Shown one piece after another: positions 53,366 through 62,770 of a DNA stretch of 64,000 nt. Both the position numbers and the translations under genes were made by a program. The stretch covers positions 310,001 to 374,000 of the forward strand of contig CAVPRU010000003.1 of the NCBI GenBank assembly GCA_963707875.1. The letters are read 5' to 3'. A model generated the notes under the pieces. That model searched no databases and had not been told where the DNA came from. It was given only the letters and a program-made list of their open reading frames with translations. Within the stretch, counting starts at the first letter, position 1, and each line of letters starts with the position of its first letter. This DNA comes from SZUA-320 sp963707875. Its GTDB lineage: Bacteria > Gemmatimonadota > Gemmatimonadetes > Gemmatimonadales > GWC2-71-9.

Positions 53366-55957
53366 TGTCTGGCGCGACGCTTCGCAGAGTCCTGCTCCTG
53401 CTGCCCCTGGCCATGGGGACGATCGGGTCCCATCCGGTGCAGGCGCAGCAGCGGGAGCCGGTCCTCAAGCAGATCCAGGTCCCCCATCACTACTACTACC
53501 GGGAGATGTACCTCCCGCAGGTAACCAGTGGGCCGTCCTCGGCCAGCTGGAGCCCCGACGGCACTCAGCTGATCTACAGCATGCAGGGCTCGCTCTGGCG
53601 GCAACGGCCAGGAGATTCGATCGCGACCCAAGTGACCGGCGGCGACGGGTACGACTACATGCCCGACTGGTCGCGGGCCGGGCGGTGGGTCGTCTACTCC
53701 AGCTACCGCGAGGATGCCCTGGAGCTCCGGCTGCTCGACCTGACGACCGCCTCCACCCGGTCCCTGGTGTCCGATGGGCAGGTTCACCTCGACGCCAAGT
53801 TCTCCCCTGACGGCCGCCGCCTGATGTGGGTCTCCACCGCTTTCGCGGGGCGCTGGCACGTCTACCTCGCCACGTTTGACCCGGCCACCGGCACCCTCGG
53901 CAAGGCAGAGCGGATCACCGAGGACCGCGACAGCGGCCTCCCGCGGTACTACTACAGCCCATGGGACCACTACCTGTCTCCCAGCTGGAGCCCCGATGGC
54001 CGCGAGCTGATTCTGGTCTCCAATCGGACCCGGATCTGGGGCACCGGCGGGTTCTGGCGGATGGAGGCTCGCGCCGGTGCGCCGATGCGGGAGATCTGGT
54101 ATGAGGAGACCAGCTGGAAGGCGCGCCCCGACTGGGCCCCCGACGGTCGGCGGGTGGTTTACTCCGGCTACCACGGCCGGCAGTGGAACCAGCTCTGGCT
54201 GATGACCGCCGACGGCGGCGATCCGTTCCAGCTGACCTACGGGGAGTTCGACGCTACCGCCCCGCGCTGGTCGCCCGATGGACAGCGGATCGCGTTCATC
54301 TCCAATGAGGCCGGGAATACCGCGCTCCGGGTGGTGGACATCCCGGGCGGAAGACAGGCCGCGGTGATACCCCAGGTCAGACACTACCTGGCTCCGACGG
54401 GAACGGCCCGGCTCCGGGTCACCGACTCGGCCGGTGCGCTGATCAGCAGCCGGCTGTCGGTCTTTGAGGAGAGTGGTCGGAGCTGGGCCCCGGACGACGC
54501 CTGGCGCACGGCGACGAACTGTTCGTTCGCGACGAGCGCCAGTTCGAGTACAACTACTTCCACACCGACGGGGAGTCGGTACTGACCCTCCCGCCGGGCG
54601 CTACGCCGTCGAGGCCTGGAAAGGACCCGAGTACAGCATCGGCCGAGCGCTGGTGACCGTCACCGCGGGCGGGATGGTTTCCCAGACCGTTGCGCTCGAC
54701 CGGCTCATGGACCTGCCGCGCCATGGCTGGTGGGGCGGCGATCTCCACGTCCACATGAACTACGGCGGCACCTATCGGGACACGCCGGCGTGGCTCCGCC
54801 GGCAGGCCAGGGCCGAAGGACTCCATGTGGTGGAGAACCTGATCGTCAACAAGGAACAGCGGATCCCCGACATCGGTTACTGGCGGCCCGGCCCAGACCC
54901 GGTCTCGTCGTCCGATTTCCTGCTGATGCACGCCGAGGAGTTTCACACCAGCTATTGGGGCCACTCGGCTCTGCTGGGATTGAATGACTATTTCCAGCTG
55001 CCCAATTACGTCGGCTACGTCAACACCGCCGCGGCGAGCCTGGTCCCGATGAACGCCGAAGTGTTCGATCGGGCCCGGGCCCAGGGGGCGATTACCGGAT
55101 ACGTCCATCCCTTCGACAGCCGGCCCGACCCGTACGATCGCTCAGCGCCGGTCCGCTACGAGCTGCCGATCGATGCCGCGCTCGGCAAGGTGGACTATTT
55201 CGAGGTGATGGGATTCAGCGACCACCTGATCACCTCGGAGTTCTGGTACCGGCTGCTCAACAACGGATTCCGGATCGCCGCCGGCGCCGGGACCGACGCC
55301 TTCCCAAACTACGCCTCCCTCCGGGGCCCACCGGGGTTGGTGCGAGTGTACGCCCGGACCGGTGGACCGCTGGATCATCGGAGCTTCCTGGACGCCATCA
55401 AGGCGAGCCGCACCTTCGTCACCAACGGTCCGCTGCTCGGGTTCGGCGTGCGGGCGCCCGACAGTCCTCGCGGTCAGCGCCCGATCACCGACTCGGCGGG
55501 GTGGTACGGGATCGGGGACGACATCCCGCTGCCGGCAGGTCGGCACACCATCCAGGTTCAGGTCACCCTGCGCTCCAACACCCCGGTCGATCATCTCGAG
55601 CTCATCGGCAGAGGCAAGGTGGTGGCTTCCATTCCCCTCCGCGGTGACCGGACCGCGGTGGACACCCTGATCACGGTGCCGGTGGAAGCCAGTGGATGGT
55701 TCGTCCTCCGGGCCTGGGCCGATCATCCGGCCGAACCGATTCTCGACCTCTACCCCTTTGCCAGCACCAGCCCCTTCTGGGTCACGGTGGACGGCAAACC
55801 GGTGCGGTCGACGGAAGACGCCGACTATTTCATCACCTGGATCGATCGGGTGCGTGAGGACGTGGAGCAGCACCAGGGGTGGAACACCCCGGCCGAGCGG
55901 ACGAGTGTCCTGGAGATGATCGCCCGGGCCCGGGCCATCTACCAGAGCCGCCGCTAG
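53365..55957 (+). pseudogene. CehA/McbA-type metallohydrolase with PD40 propeller, two frameshifts
   Basis: The N-terminal part has a signal peptide and a PD40 propeller (SASWSPDGTQLIYS, DWAPDGRRVVYSGYHGRQ, RWSPDGQRIAFIS). After about 54510 the frame is lost, and the missing segment reads HGDELFVRDERQFEYNYFHT in a third frame. After about 54592 the frame changes again into RYAVEAWKGPEY, leading to a PHP-type CehA/McbA domain (WWGGDLHVHMNYGGTYRDT, HAEEFHTSYWGHSALLGL, YVHPFDSRPDPYDRS, GAGTDAFPNY). Both breaks are explained by one missing G each (TGGCGCAC and CCGGGCGC). The full protein would be about 860 residues. It is either a sequencing fault or decay; related enzymes hydrolyse carbamate and ester substrates. 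Confidence 0.82.
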
Positions 55958-55984
55958 TCCATGAACCGGCGAAAGGAGCAGGGT

Positions 55985-56446
55985 ATGCGACAGGTCTTTT
56001 CACTCGTTCCGGCTGAGATGTCCCCACTGTGGATTCTCTGGGTGACGGTCCTCATGCTGGTGATTCTGACCGTCCTGCATCTGCTGATCGCCCGGCAGCC
56101 GGAGAGGATCCGGCTGACCGTGACCCCGGAGGGCCTCGAGGTAACAGGTGGCTGGTACCAGCGGTTCATCGGACTCGACAAGCTCAATGTCGATGGCGCC
56201 CAGCCGCTCGACCTGAGGCAGGCCGAGGGGTACCGGCTCAAGTGGCGGACCAACGGGATCGGGATGACGGGGTACAAGGCGGGGTGGTTCCGGCTCCGCA
56301 ACGGGGAGAAAGCGGTGGTCTTCATCACCGACCCGAGCCAGGTGGTCTACATCCCGACCACCAAAGGGTACGCAGTCATGGCCAGCGTGGCCGACGCCCG
56401 CGGGGTGATTGGCGCCCTTCAGCAGGCCAAGGCCGCGGGGCGATAG
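55985..56446 (+). CDS. PH-domain (bPH3-like) membrane protein
   Basis: This 153-residue protein begins MRQVFSLVPAEMSPLWILWV with one or two membrane spans (about residues 14-35). The rest is a bacterial PH-like domain (RIRLTVTPEGLEVTGGWYQRFIGLDKLNVDG, FRLRNGEKAVVFITDPSQVVYIPTTKGYAVMAS). A strong AAGGAG at six bases spacing decides this ATG over one 24 nt upstream. Such domains sense or tether membrane surfaces; the partner is unknown. It is convergent with the CocE-like gene, whose stop is one base away. Confidence 0.8.
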   Translation: MRQVFSLVPAEMSPLWILWVTVLMLVILTVLHLLIARQPERIRLTVTPEGLEVTGGWYQRFIGLDKLNVDGAQPLDLRQAEGYRLKWRTNGIGMTGYKAGWFRLRNGEKAVVFITDPSQVVYIPTTKGYAVMASVADARGVIGALQQAKAAGR

Positions 56447-56447
56447 G

Positions 56448-58250
56448 TTACCGGTCCGGTACCTCCGGCAGGATGATCCGCGACCGGGCCCCCGGGCCGT
56501 GGTGAATCATGATCCGGGCCTTCCGGCCAACCGACGACGCGAATTCCAACTCCCCGGTGTGCAGATTGTGTGACATGTGCGGTGCGAAGGAGGTCATCAC
56601 CGCGATCCGGATCCGGTGCCCGGCCTTGAACCGGTTGGCGGTCAGCAGGTTCGGCAGGCGCAGTCGATAGACCGACCCCGGCACCAGCAGTTTCCGCTCG
56701 ACTCCGCCATCGCGATAGCTGGCCCGGATCACGTCCAGCCCCGGGCTCATGAGGTTCCAGGCCGTTCCGTCGGGCGCCACATCGAACAGCTTGACCCAGA
56801 GATCGGTGTCCGGCGCATCGGTCGAGAGATAGACCTCGGCCTCGATCGCCCCGATGACCGTCAGGTCGGCTGCCAGCGGCTCGGTCTCGAAGATCAGGAC
56901 GTCGTCCCGGCCGACCAGCGCCCGGTAGTCGTGCGCCCCGGACTGCTCCGCCCACGGGTCCCGAACCGGCTGGGCCGGATCGGAGACGAAACTGGTCGAG
57001 GCCGCACCGGCCGCGAGCGTGTCGCCCGACAGCCGCCCCGGCCCGGACAAGTACAGCGACCGGCCCCTTGCCCCGGGAATCGGCCAGGCCGACGCCGTTC
57101 GCCACCGGTTCTCCCCCATGACGAAGATCCGGACCGGCGGCTCCCGATCCACTCCGTTGTCGATCTCCCGCACCCACCGGTCCATCCACCGAAGTACCGT
57201 CTCGTCATAGTCGAAGACCGCCTCCGGCCCCATCTCCCGATGGCCGGTGACGCTCCGCACCATCGGGCTGACGCCGTGAATCCAGGGACCCATCAGCAGC
57301 CTGGTCCGGGAACCCGCTCCCCGGTCCTTCACCAGTCCCATGTAGTTCTCGGTGGCGCCAGACGGCCCGTAGGCATCGTCGTGCCAGGCGGAGAGGTTGA
57401 GCACCGCGGCACTGGTCCTGTGGTACCTGGTGGTCAGATCGGCCCAGTCCCACCACGGGTCAGCGGCCGGATGACGCATCCACTCGTAGTACCAGTCGGC
57501 GATCCCCTGGAACGCCGACATCGCCCCCAGCGGCCTGACGTCCTGGAGCGGACGTCCCTGCCCGGCCCACGCCGCGCGGGCTGCTTCCCCCGTCTGTGGT
57601 CCGGCAAGCCCCGCCCGCCTCCTGAGGTCCGGAGCAATGCTGTTCCAGATCCACGGGATCCAGGAGGCGTCCCAGACATTTCCCGAATACCAGAAGTGCC
57701 GGGCTGATGCGAAGGTCATGGCGGGCACCATCGCCTTGAGACTGGGAGGACTCTCGACGGCCGCGAGCCACTGGACCGCGCCTGGATAGGAGAGCCCCAC
57801 GGTGCCGACCCGGCCGTTGGACCAGGGCTGGGCCGCGGCCCACTCGATCGTGTCGTACCCGTCCCGCCCTTCCTGCTGGTAGGGCAGGAACACCCCATCG
57901 GAGTGGTACCGGCCGCGGACGTCCTGGCTCACCACGGCGTACCCGCGTTCAACCGCCTTGCGATAGAGCCCGAAGGTCCGGAGCACTCCGTCCTTCCCGT
58001 AGGGCGTCCGATACACCAGCACCGGGAACGGGCCAGCTCCTGCGGGACGCCAGACGTCTGCCCGGAGGATGACCCCGTCCCGCATCGGGACCGCGACATT
58101 CTCCTCCAGCACCGCCCCCGGGACCTGCACCTGGGGTTGCTGGGCGTGGAGGGCCTGTCCGGTGAGCAAGACAAGGCCCAGCAGAACGCCACCGGCCCGC
58201 TTGGTACCCGTGGCAATCGATGAACGCGTGATGTCGCGGGCCATTCTCAC
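56448..58250 (-). CDS. CocE/NonD-family hydrolase (X-Pro dipeptidyl-peptidase-like)
   Basis: This 600-residue secreted alpha/beta hydrolase has a signal peptide (TKRAGGVLLGLVLLTGQALHAQ). The catalytic serine lies in GLSYPGAVQW, with Asp in SAWHDDAYG and His in MGPWIHGVSP. It ends in a galactose-binding-like C-terminal domain (about residues 440-600). CocE-type enzymes cleave esters or amides, including X-Pro peptides and cocaine-like esters; the true substrate here is not known. The start GTG overlaps the M20 stop as GTGA; an ATG six bases later is equally possible. Confidence 0.93.
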   Translation of the reverse strand: MRMARDITRSSIATGTKRAGGVLLGLVLLTGQALHAQQPQVQVPGAVLEENVAVPMRDGVILRADVWRPAGAGPFPVLVYRTPYGKDGVLRTFGLYRKAVERGYAVVSQDVRGRYHSDGVFLPYQQEGRDGYDTIEWAAAQPWSNGRVGTVGLSYPGAVQWLAAVESPPSLKAMVPAMTFASARHFWYSGNVWDASWIPWIWNSIAPDLRRRAGLAGPQTGEAARAAWAGQGRPLQDVRPLGAMSAFQGIADWYYEWMRHPAADPWWDWADLTTRYHRTSAAVLNLSAWHDDAYGPSGATENYMGLVKDRGAGSRTRLLMGPWIHGVSPMVRSVTGHREMGPEAVFDYDETVLRWMDRWVREIDNGVDREPPVRIFVMGENRWRTASAWPIPGARGRSLYLSGPGRLSGDTLAAGAASTSFVSDPAQPVRDPWAEQSGAHDYRALVGRDDVLIFETEPLAADLTVIGAIEAEVYLSTDAPDTDLWVKLFDVAPDGTAWNLMSPGLDVIRASYRDGGVERKLLVPGSVYRLRLPNLLTANRFKAGHRIRIAVMTSFAPHMSHNLHTGELEFASSVGRKARIMIHHGPGARSRIILPEVPDR

Positions 58251-59692
58251 TTGCGGTAGTCGAGCGGCGGGGCCCGATCACCGATCATCGGGACGTACTT
58301 GAAGCCCGCCACCCGCCGGTTGAACTCCTCCCGCGCCTTGACCAGATGACCGGGCGTGGTGAACAGCTCAATCCCCGTCAGCGCCATCGTCTTGGCCGCG
58401 ACCATCATCCCCTTGTTGCCGATCGCGGTCCCGCCGGCCGCCACCGCCTGCCAGCTGTGGGCGGCCGTCCCCGGCACCCAGGTCGCCGAGCTCATCTGGA
58501 CCACCGGCACCACCCAGCTCACATCCCCCACGTCGGTCGAGCCGCTGGAGACCCCGGTCTCCGGTGACACCACCTGGCCCGCCAGTTCCATCGAAGGGGG
58601 ATTGGGACCCAGACTCTTCCGCAGCTCCTCCGCGAAGGCCCGGTCGGCCGGGTCGTAGACCACCCCGCCCACCCGCTTGAGGTGGGCCTCCATGACGTCG
58701 GCCAGGTAGTCGTTGGGCAGCACGTTGTAGACCGCGTTGATGATCTCGAAGTCCATAGTGGTCCCGGTCCCCAGCGCGGCTCCCTTGGCGGTGTTGACCA
58801 CCCGATCCCAGATCCCGTCCAGGAGCCGCATGTCGCTGTGCCGAGCGTAGTAGTAGACCTCCGCGAAATCCGGCACCACGTTGGGCGCCTTCCCCCCCGC
58901 CGTGATGATGTAGTGAATCCGGGTCTCGGCCGGGACGTGCTCCCGCATCAGGTTGACCATCGAATTCATCGCCTCGACCCCATCGAGCGCGGAGCGCCCC
59001 ATGTCAGGCGCCGCCGCGGCGTGGGCACTCACCCCGTGGAACCGGAACTTGGCGCTGATGTTGGCCAGCGTGGTGGCCTTGGTGACCTGGTTGACGTCGC
59101 CCGGATGCCAGGTGATGACCGCGTCCACCCCGTCGAACAGGCCGGCGCGAATCATGTAGATCTTCCCCCCACCCCCCTCTTCCGCCGGGGTGCCGTAGAA
59201 CTTGACGGTCCCCTTCCCGCCGTTGGCCTCCAGCCACTCCCGGATCGCGATCGCCGCCGCGGCCGCCGCCGTGCCAAACAGATGGTGGCCGCAGCCATGC
59301 CCCGGACCCCCGGCCAGCAGCGGCCTGGCCACCGGCACCCGGTCCTGGGACAGCCCGGGCAGGGCGTCGAACTCGCCCATGATCCCGATCACCGGCTTGC
59401 CGCTCCCCCAGGTGGCCACGAAGGCGGTAGGCTCCCCGGCCACCCCCGCTTCGACCCGGAACCCGGCCGCCGCCAACTGGGCCTGGAGCAGCGCGCTGCT
59501 CTGGGCTTCCTGATACCCCATCTCCGCGAAGTCCCAGATCTGCTGGGCCACCTTGCCGTACTCGGCGGCCTGGGCATCCAGGCCCGACAGCACCCGATCG
59601 GCCCCATGGATCTGGCCGGATACCGTCGTGGGCGCCGCGAAGAGGGCGACCGTCATGAGAAGGCAAACGATGGAACGGAACGGACGAGGCAT
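58247..59692 (-). CDS. Secreted M20D amidohydrolase (AbgB/HipO-like)
   Basis: This 481-residue enzyme has a signal peptide (MPRPFRSIVCLLMTVALFAAP...VSG) preceded by AAGGAGCCATC. Metal ligands are seen in GPGHGCGHHLFGTAA, and YGTPAEEGGGGKI provides the catalytic Glu pair. A dimerisation domain (ISAKFRFHGVSAHAAAAPDMGRSALDG) follows. It is closest to AbgB (p-aminobenzoyl-glutamate hydrolase) and hippurate or indole-acetyl-amino-acid hydrolases, so it may free amino acids from N-acyl conjugates. It is upstream of and coupled to the CocE-like gene. Confidence 0.93.
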   Translation of the reverse strand: MPRPFRSIVCLLMTVALFAAPTTVSGQIHGADRVLSGLDAQAAEYGKVAQQIWDFAEMGYQEAQSSALLQAQLAAAGFRVEAGVAGEPTAFVATWGSGKPVIGIMGEFDALPGLSQDRVPVARPLLAGGPGHGCGHHLFGTAAAAAAIAIREWLEANGGKGTVKFYGTPAEEGGGGKIYMIRAGLFDGVDAVITWHPGDVNQVTKATTLANISAKFRFHGVSAHAAAAPDMGRSALDGVEAMNSMVNLMREHVPAETRIHYIITAGGKAPNVVPDFAEVYYYARHSDMRLLDGIWDRVVNTAKGAALGTGTTMDFEIINAVYNVLPNDYLADVMEAHLKRVGGVVYDPADRAFAEELRKSLGPNPPSMELAGQVVSPETGVSSGSTDVGDVSWVVPVVQMSSATWVPGTAAHSWQAVAAGGTAIGNKGMMVAAKTMALTGIELFTTPGHLVKAREEFNRRVAGFKYVPMIGDRAPPLDYRK

Positions 59693-59756
59693 GATGGCTC
59701 CTTCAGAAACGGATGGACCCGCGACCCAGCACGAGGGAATCGACCGGGGGTCGGGG

Positions 59757-60230
59757 TCAGCGGAAGAGGTGCTCGTAGCGGCGCTTGAACTCGGCTTTCC
59801 GGAGTTCGGGATCGGAGGCGTGCAGTCCGGTGCATCGGTGGGCCGCGTGGGAGTCCCAGCCCTCGGGCCAGGCCTGGAACACCATCAGCCGACAGGCCGG
59901 GCAGAGTACCCGGCGGCCCACCACCAGACCGGCGGTCAGCTCACTCGCGTTGGTGACCGCTTCCTTGCCATCGGTCCGCGGCAGCAGGGATCCCTGGGGA
60001 GGCCCCAGGGGCACCCGTTCCCGGTCAATCAACTCCTCCAGCGCCAGCACCAGCGCCGAAAGGACCTGATCCTGGGGGAGGTCAGGCCAGGCCTCGACGA
60101 ACCCCTGGACCGACCCACCCGAGCGCAGGTGGTCCACCAGCGCTCGGAGGGGGATCCGGGTGCCTGCAAAAACCGGCTCACCGCCCTGAACGTCGGGCGA
60201 CCGGCGGATGGGAGATCGTGCACGTGCCAC
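59757..60230 (-). CDS. DUF433 protein with Cys/His C-terminal extension
   Basis: This protein of about 157 residues contains the DUF433 domain (VFAGTRIPLRALVDHLRSGGSVQGFVEAWPDLPQDQVLSAL), a helix-turn-helix-like fold shared with VapB-type antitoxins. The extension after about residue 85 has CPACRLMVFQAWPEGWDSHAAHRCTGLH, whose Cys/His spacing suggests a metal-binding ribbon. No toxin gene is next to it. The start is a GTG chosen because the longer open frame would run antisense through argE. It is divergent from argE with a 78-nt gap. Confidence 0.75.
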   Translation of the reverse strand: MARARSPIRRSPDVQGGEPVFAGTRIPLRALVDHLRSGGSVQGFVEAWPDLPQDQVLSALVLALEELIDRERVPLGPPQGSLLPRTDGKEAVTNASELTAGLVVGRRVLCPACRLMVFQAWPEGWDSHAAHRCTGLHASDPELRKAEFKRRYEHLFR

Positions 60231-60308
60231 GGTGTCAGAAGCTAGACCCGCGCAGGCGGCCTGGGCAACGCCCTTGCCCTGTCGGGATTCGGCGGGCAGA
60301 CTTCCCGG

Positions 60309-61475
60309 GTGCCCCGCCTTCTGGAAGACGCCGAGCTGCTCCGCCGACTGGTCGCCATCGACTCGGTGAGCCGGAACAGCAACCTCCCGATCGCCGACTT
60401 CATCTCCGACTATCTCGATGGGCCGGGGGTCCGGATTGCCCGGAATCCGTCCCCTGACGACCAGAAGACCAACCTGGTCATCGAGATCGGCCCACCGACC
60501 GATGGGCCCGACCGGGACGGCCTGGTCCTGTGTGGCCACATGGATACCGTGCCGGCGGACGAACCGGGCTGGCAGTCCGACCCGTTCACGATGACCGAGC
60601 GGGATGGTGCCTGGTATGGTCGGGGCACTGCCGACATGAAGGGCTTCCTGGCCCTGGCCATGAACCGCCTGGCGCTCAGCGACCCGGCCTCCCTCCGACA
60701 CCCGCTGGTGCTGCTCTTCACCTATGACGAAGAGCCGGGCACTCTCGGGGCGGAGCACTTCGCCCGATCCTGGACCACCCCGGCCGAGCTGCCGCGCCAC
60801 CTGCTGATCGGGGAACCGACTTCGCTCCGGACCGCCCGGCTGCACAAGGGTCATCTCAAATGCCGGTTCGTCTTCGAAGGGGTCAGTGCCCACAGCGGCT
60901 ACCCCCATCTGGGCCGCAACGCGATCGAGCCGGCGGCGCTGGCCGTCACCGCCCTGGCTGATCTGCGCCGGACACTGGAGGCGGAGCGGCCGCCCTCGGC
61001 GGAGCTCTTCCCCGAGGTGCCGTACGTGGCGCTGAACGTGGCCCTCATTGCCGGTGGCGCCGCCATCAACATCGTGCCGGATCGCTGTGTCATCGACGTG
61101 GGGCTCCGGGCGCTGCCCGGAATGAGCAGATCGGCCCTCGCCGAACGAGTCCACCAGGCGGTGCGCGGGGTGCTGCCCGAGGCGGACTTCGAATTCATGG
61201 TGACCGGGGACAGTCCCCCGTTCCTGCTCGACCCGGAGGCCCCCATTCACCGGCACGTCTGCGCGGCGGTGGGTCAGACCGGTTCGGCCAGCGTGTCCTT
61301 TACCACCGATGCCGGTTGGTTGCAATCCGTCGGGTTCGAGTGCGTGATCATGGGGCCCGGCGCGATCGAGGTGGCACACAAACCCGACGAGTTCATGCCG
61401 ATCGACGAGTTTCGCCGGGCCTCGGGTTTGCTCGACGGCCTGGTACAACGGCTCTGTCGCGAGGAAGCGCCGTGA
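60309..61475 (+). CDS. argE: Acetylornithine-deacetylase-like M20 peptidase
   Basis: This 388-residue M20 enzyme begins with GTG. Metal ligands are in LVLCGHMDTVPAD, the bridging Asp in RGTADMKGFL, and the catalytic pair in FTYDEEPGTLGAEH. FVFEGVSAHSGYPHLGRN and GEPTSLRTARLHKGHL are typical of the dimer domain. ArgE cleaves N-acetyl groups from ornithine, but the hutF and DDAH genes that follow make another N-substituted amino acid possible. It overlaps hutF as GTGA. There is no signal peptide, so it is cytoplasmic. The ArgE family is clear; the substrate is less so. Confidence 0.85.
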   Translation: MPRLLEDAELLRRLVAIDSVSRNSNLPIADFISDYLDGPGVRIARNPSPDDQKTNLVIEIGPPTDGPDRDGLVLCGHMDTVPADEPGWQSDPFTMTERDGAWYGRGTADMKGFLALAMNRLALSDPASLRHPLVLLFTYDEEPGTLGAEHFARSWTTPAELPRHLLIGEPTSLRTARLHKGHLKCRFVFEGVSAHSGYPHLGRNAIEPAALAVTALADLRRTLEAERPPSAELFPEVPYVALNVALIAGGAAINIVPDRCVIDVGLRALPGMSRSALAERVHQAVRGVLPEADFEFMVTGDSPPFLLDPEAPIHRHVCAAVGQTGSASVSFTTDAGWLQSVGFECVIMGPGAIEVAHKPDEFMPIDEFRRASGLLDGLVQRLCREEAP

Positions 61476-62770
61476 GCGTGTTCGATATCATCGAAGCCGA
61501 TCTGACCTGGACCGGTCGCGGATTCGAATCGGAGATTCAGGTGGAAGTGGGCGGTGACGGACGAATCGGCCGGGTCGGTGCCCTCGGTCTGACCCCGACC
61601 CGGCGGCTCAGCCGTCAGGCGCTGCTCCCGGGATTCGTCAATGCCCACTCGCACGCCTTCCAGCGTGGACTCCGGGGCCAGGGCGAACGGTTCCCGACCG
61701 GGGCGGGGAGCTTCTGGACCTGGCGCGAGGCGATGTACGGCCTGGTGGACCGGCTCGACGTCGAGAGCTTTTCCCGGCTGGCGGTGCAGTCCTTCCGGGA
61801 GATGCGCGCCACCGGCATTACCACCGTGGGTGAATTCCACTACCTCCATCACAGCCGTGACTCGGCCGACTTTGCTCTGGACCGGGCTCTCCTGGAGGCC
61901 GCGGCCTCGGTCGGCATTCGCCTGGTGCTGCTGGTCGGGTACTACCGGACGGGGGGCATCGGCAAGCCGCTTGAAGGGGCCCAGCGCCGATTCAAGACCG
62001 CCTCGGCGGAGGCCTACTGGAGTCATCTGGACGGGCTCCGCGACGAACTCGGCGCCCACCAGACGCTCGGCACCGTGGTTCACAGCATTCGGGCCGCCTC
62101 CCTGGAAGAACTGGCGTCGGTCCATGAGGGAGCCGTCGCCCGGGACCTGCCGCTTCACATGCATGTCGAGGAGCAGCGGCAGGAGATCCTCGAATGCGTC
62201 GCGGCCTACGGAAAGACCCCGATGCGGGCCATCCTCGATGCCATCGGCGACGCCTCCCGCCTCACCGCGGTCCACTGCACCCATACCACCGACGAGGACC
62301 GGGGCGCCTTGCTGGCCAGCGGCGGGCGGATCTGCCTCTGTCCGATGACGGAAGCCAACCTGGGCGACGGTCTGACTTCGCTCGATGGGGTCGAGGCGGC
62401 CCGCTGCGCCCTGGGCACCGACTCGAACGCCCGGATCGACATGTTCGAGGAAATGCGGTGGCTCGAGTACGGCCAGAGGCTCCGGGGGGAATCCCGGGGC
62501 ACCATGGTGGACGAGAGTGGCGAAGTTGCCCGAACCCTGCTCGACATCGCCACCCAGGGCGGCTCCAGCAGCCTGAGAGTGCCGGCCGGCACGATTGCCA
62601 CGGGCGCCCTGGCGGATTTCACCGCTGTGGACATCGAATCGCCACTCCTGGCCGGCACCCCACCGGTCACCCTCCTCGAAGCTATGGTCTTCGGGGCCGA
62701 TGGGAGGATCGTCACCGCCACCGCCGTCGGCGGACACTGGATGGTTCATCAGCCGGTCACTGGCCCATGA
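61472..62770 (+). CDS. hutF: Formimidoylglutamate deiminase
   Basis: This 432-residue amidohydrolase has the metal site LPGFVNAHSHAFQRGL (His 59 and 61) and the HutF hallmark SFWTWREAMYGLVDRL. LHMHVEEQRQEI, AVHCTHTTDEDR and CALGTDSNARIDMFEEMR supply further metal and catalytic residues. HutF converts N-formimidoyl-glutamate to N-formylglutamate in histidine degradation. The other hut genes are not in the window. It is translationally coupled to argE before it and the DDAH-like gene after it. The GTG start is set by the GTGA overlap with argE. Confidence 0.93.
   Translation: MSVFDIIEADLTWTGRGFESEIQVEVGGDGRIGRVGALGLTPTRRLSRQALLPGFVNAHSHAFQRGLRGQGERFPTGAGSFWTWREAMYGLVDRLDVESFSRLAVQSFREMRATGITTVGEFHYLHHSRDSADFALDRALLEAAASVGIRLVLLVGYYRTGGIGKPLEGAQRRFKTASAEAYWSHLDGLRDELGAHQTLGTVVHSIRAASLEELASVHEGAVARDLPLHMHVEEQRQEILECVAAYGKTPMRAILDAIGDASRLTAVHCTHTTDEDRGALLASGGRICLCPMTEANLGDGLTSLDGVEAARCALGTDSNARIDMFEEMRWLEYGQRLRGESRGTMVDESGEVARTLLDIATQGGSSSLRVPAGTIATGALADFTAVDIESPLLAGTPPVTLLEAMVFGADGRIVTATAVGGHWMVHQPVTGP

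Noticed and set aside
59757..61448. 563-codon minus-strand frame covering argE
   Set aside because: Only the last 157 codons (DUF433) look like protein. The rest is antisense to argE, whose catalytic motifs are clear, so I started the DUF433 gene at the GTG at 60230.
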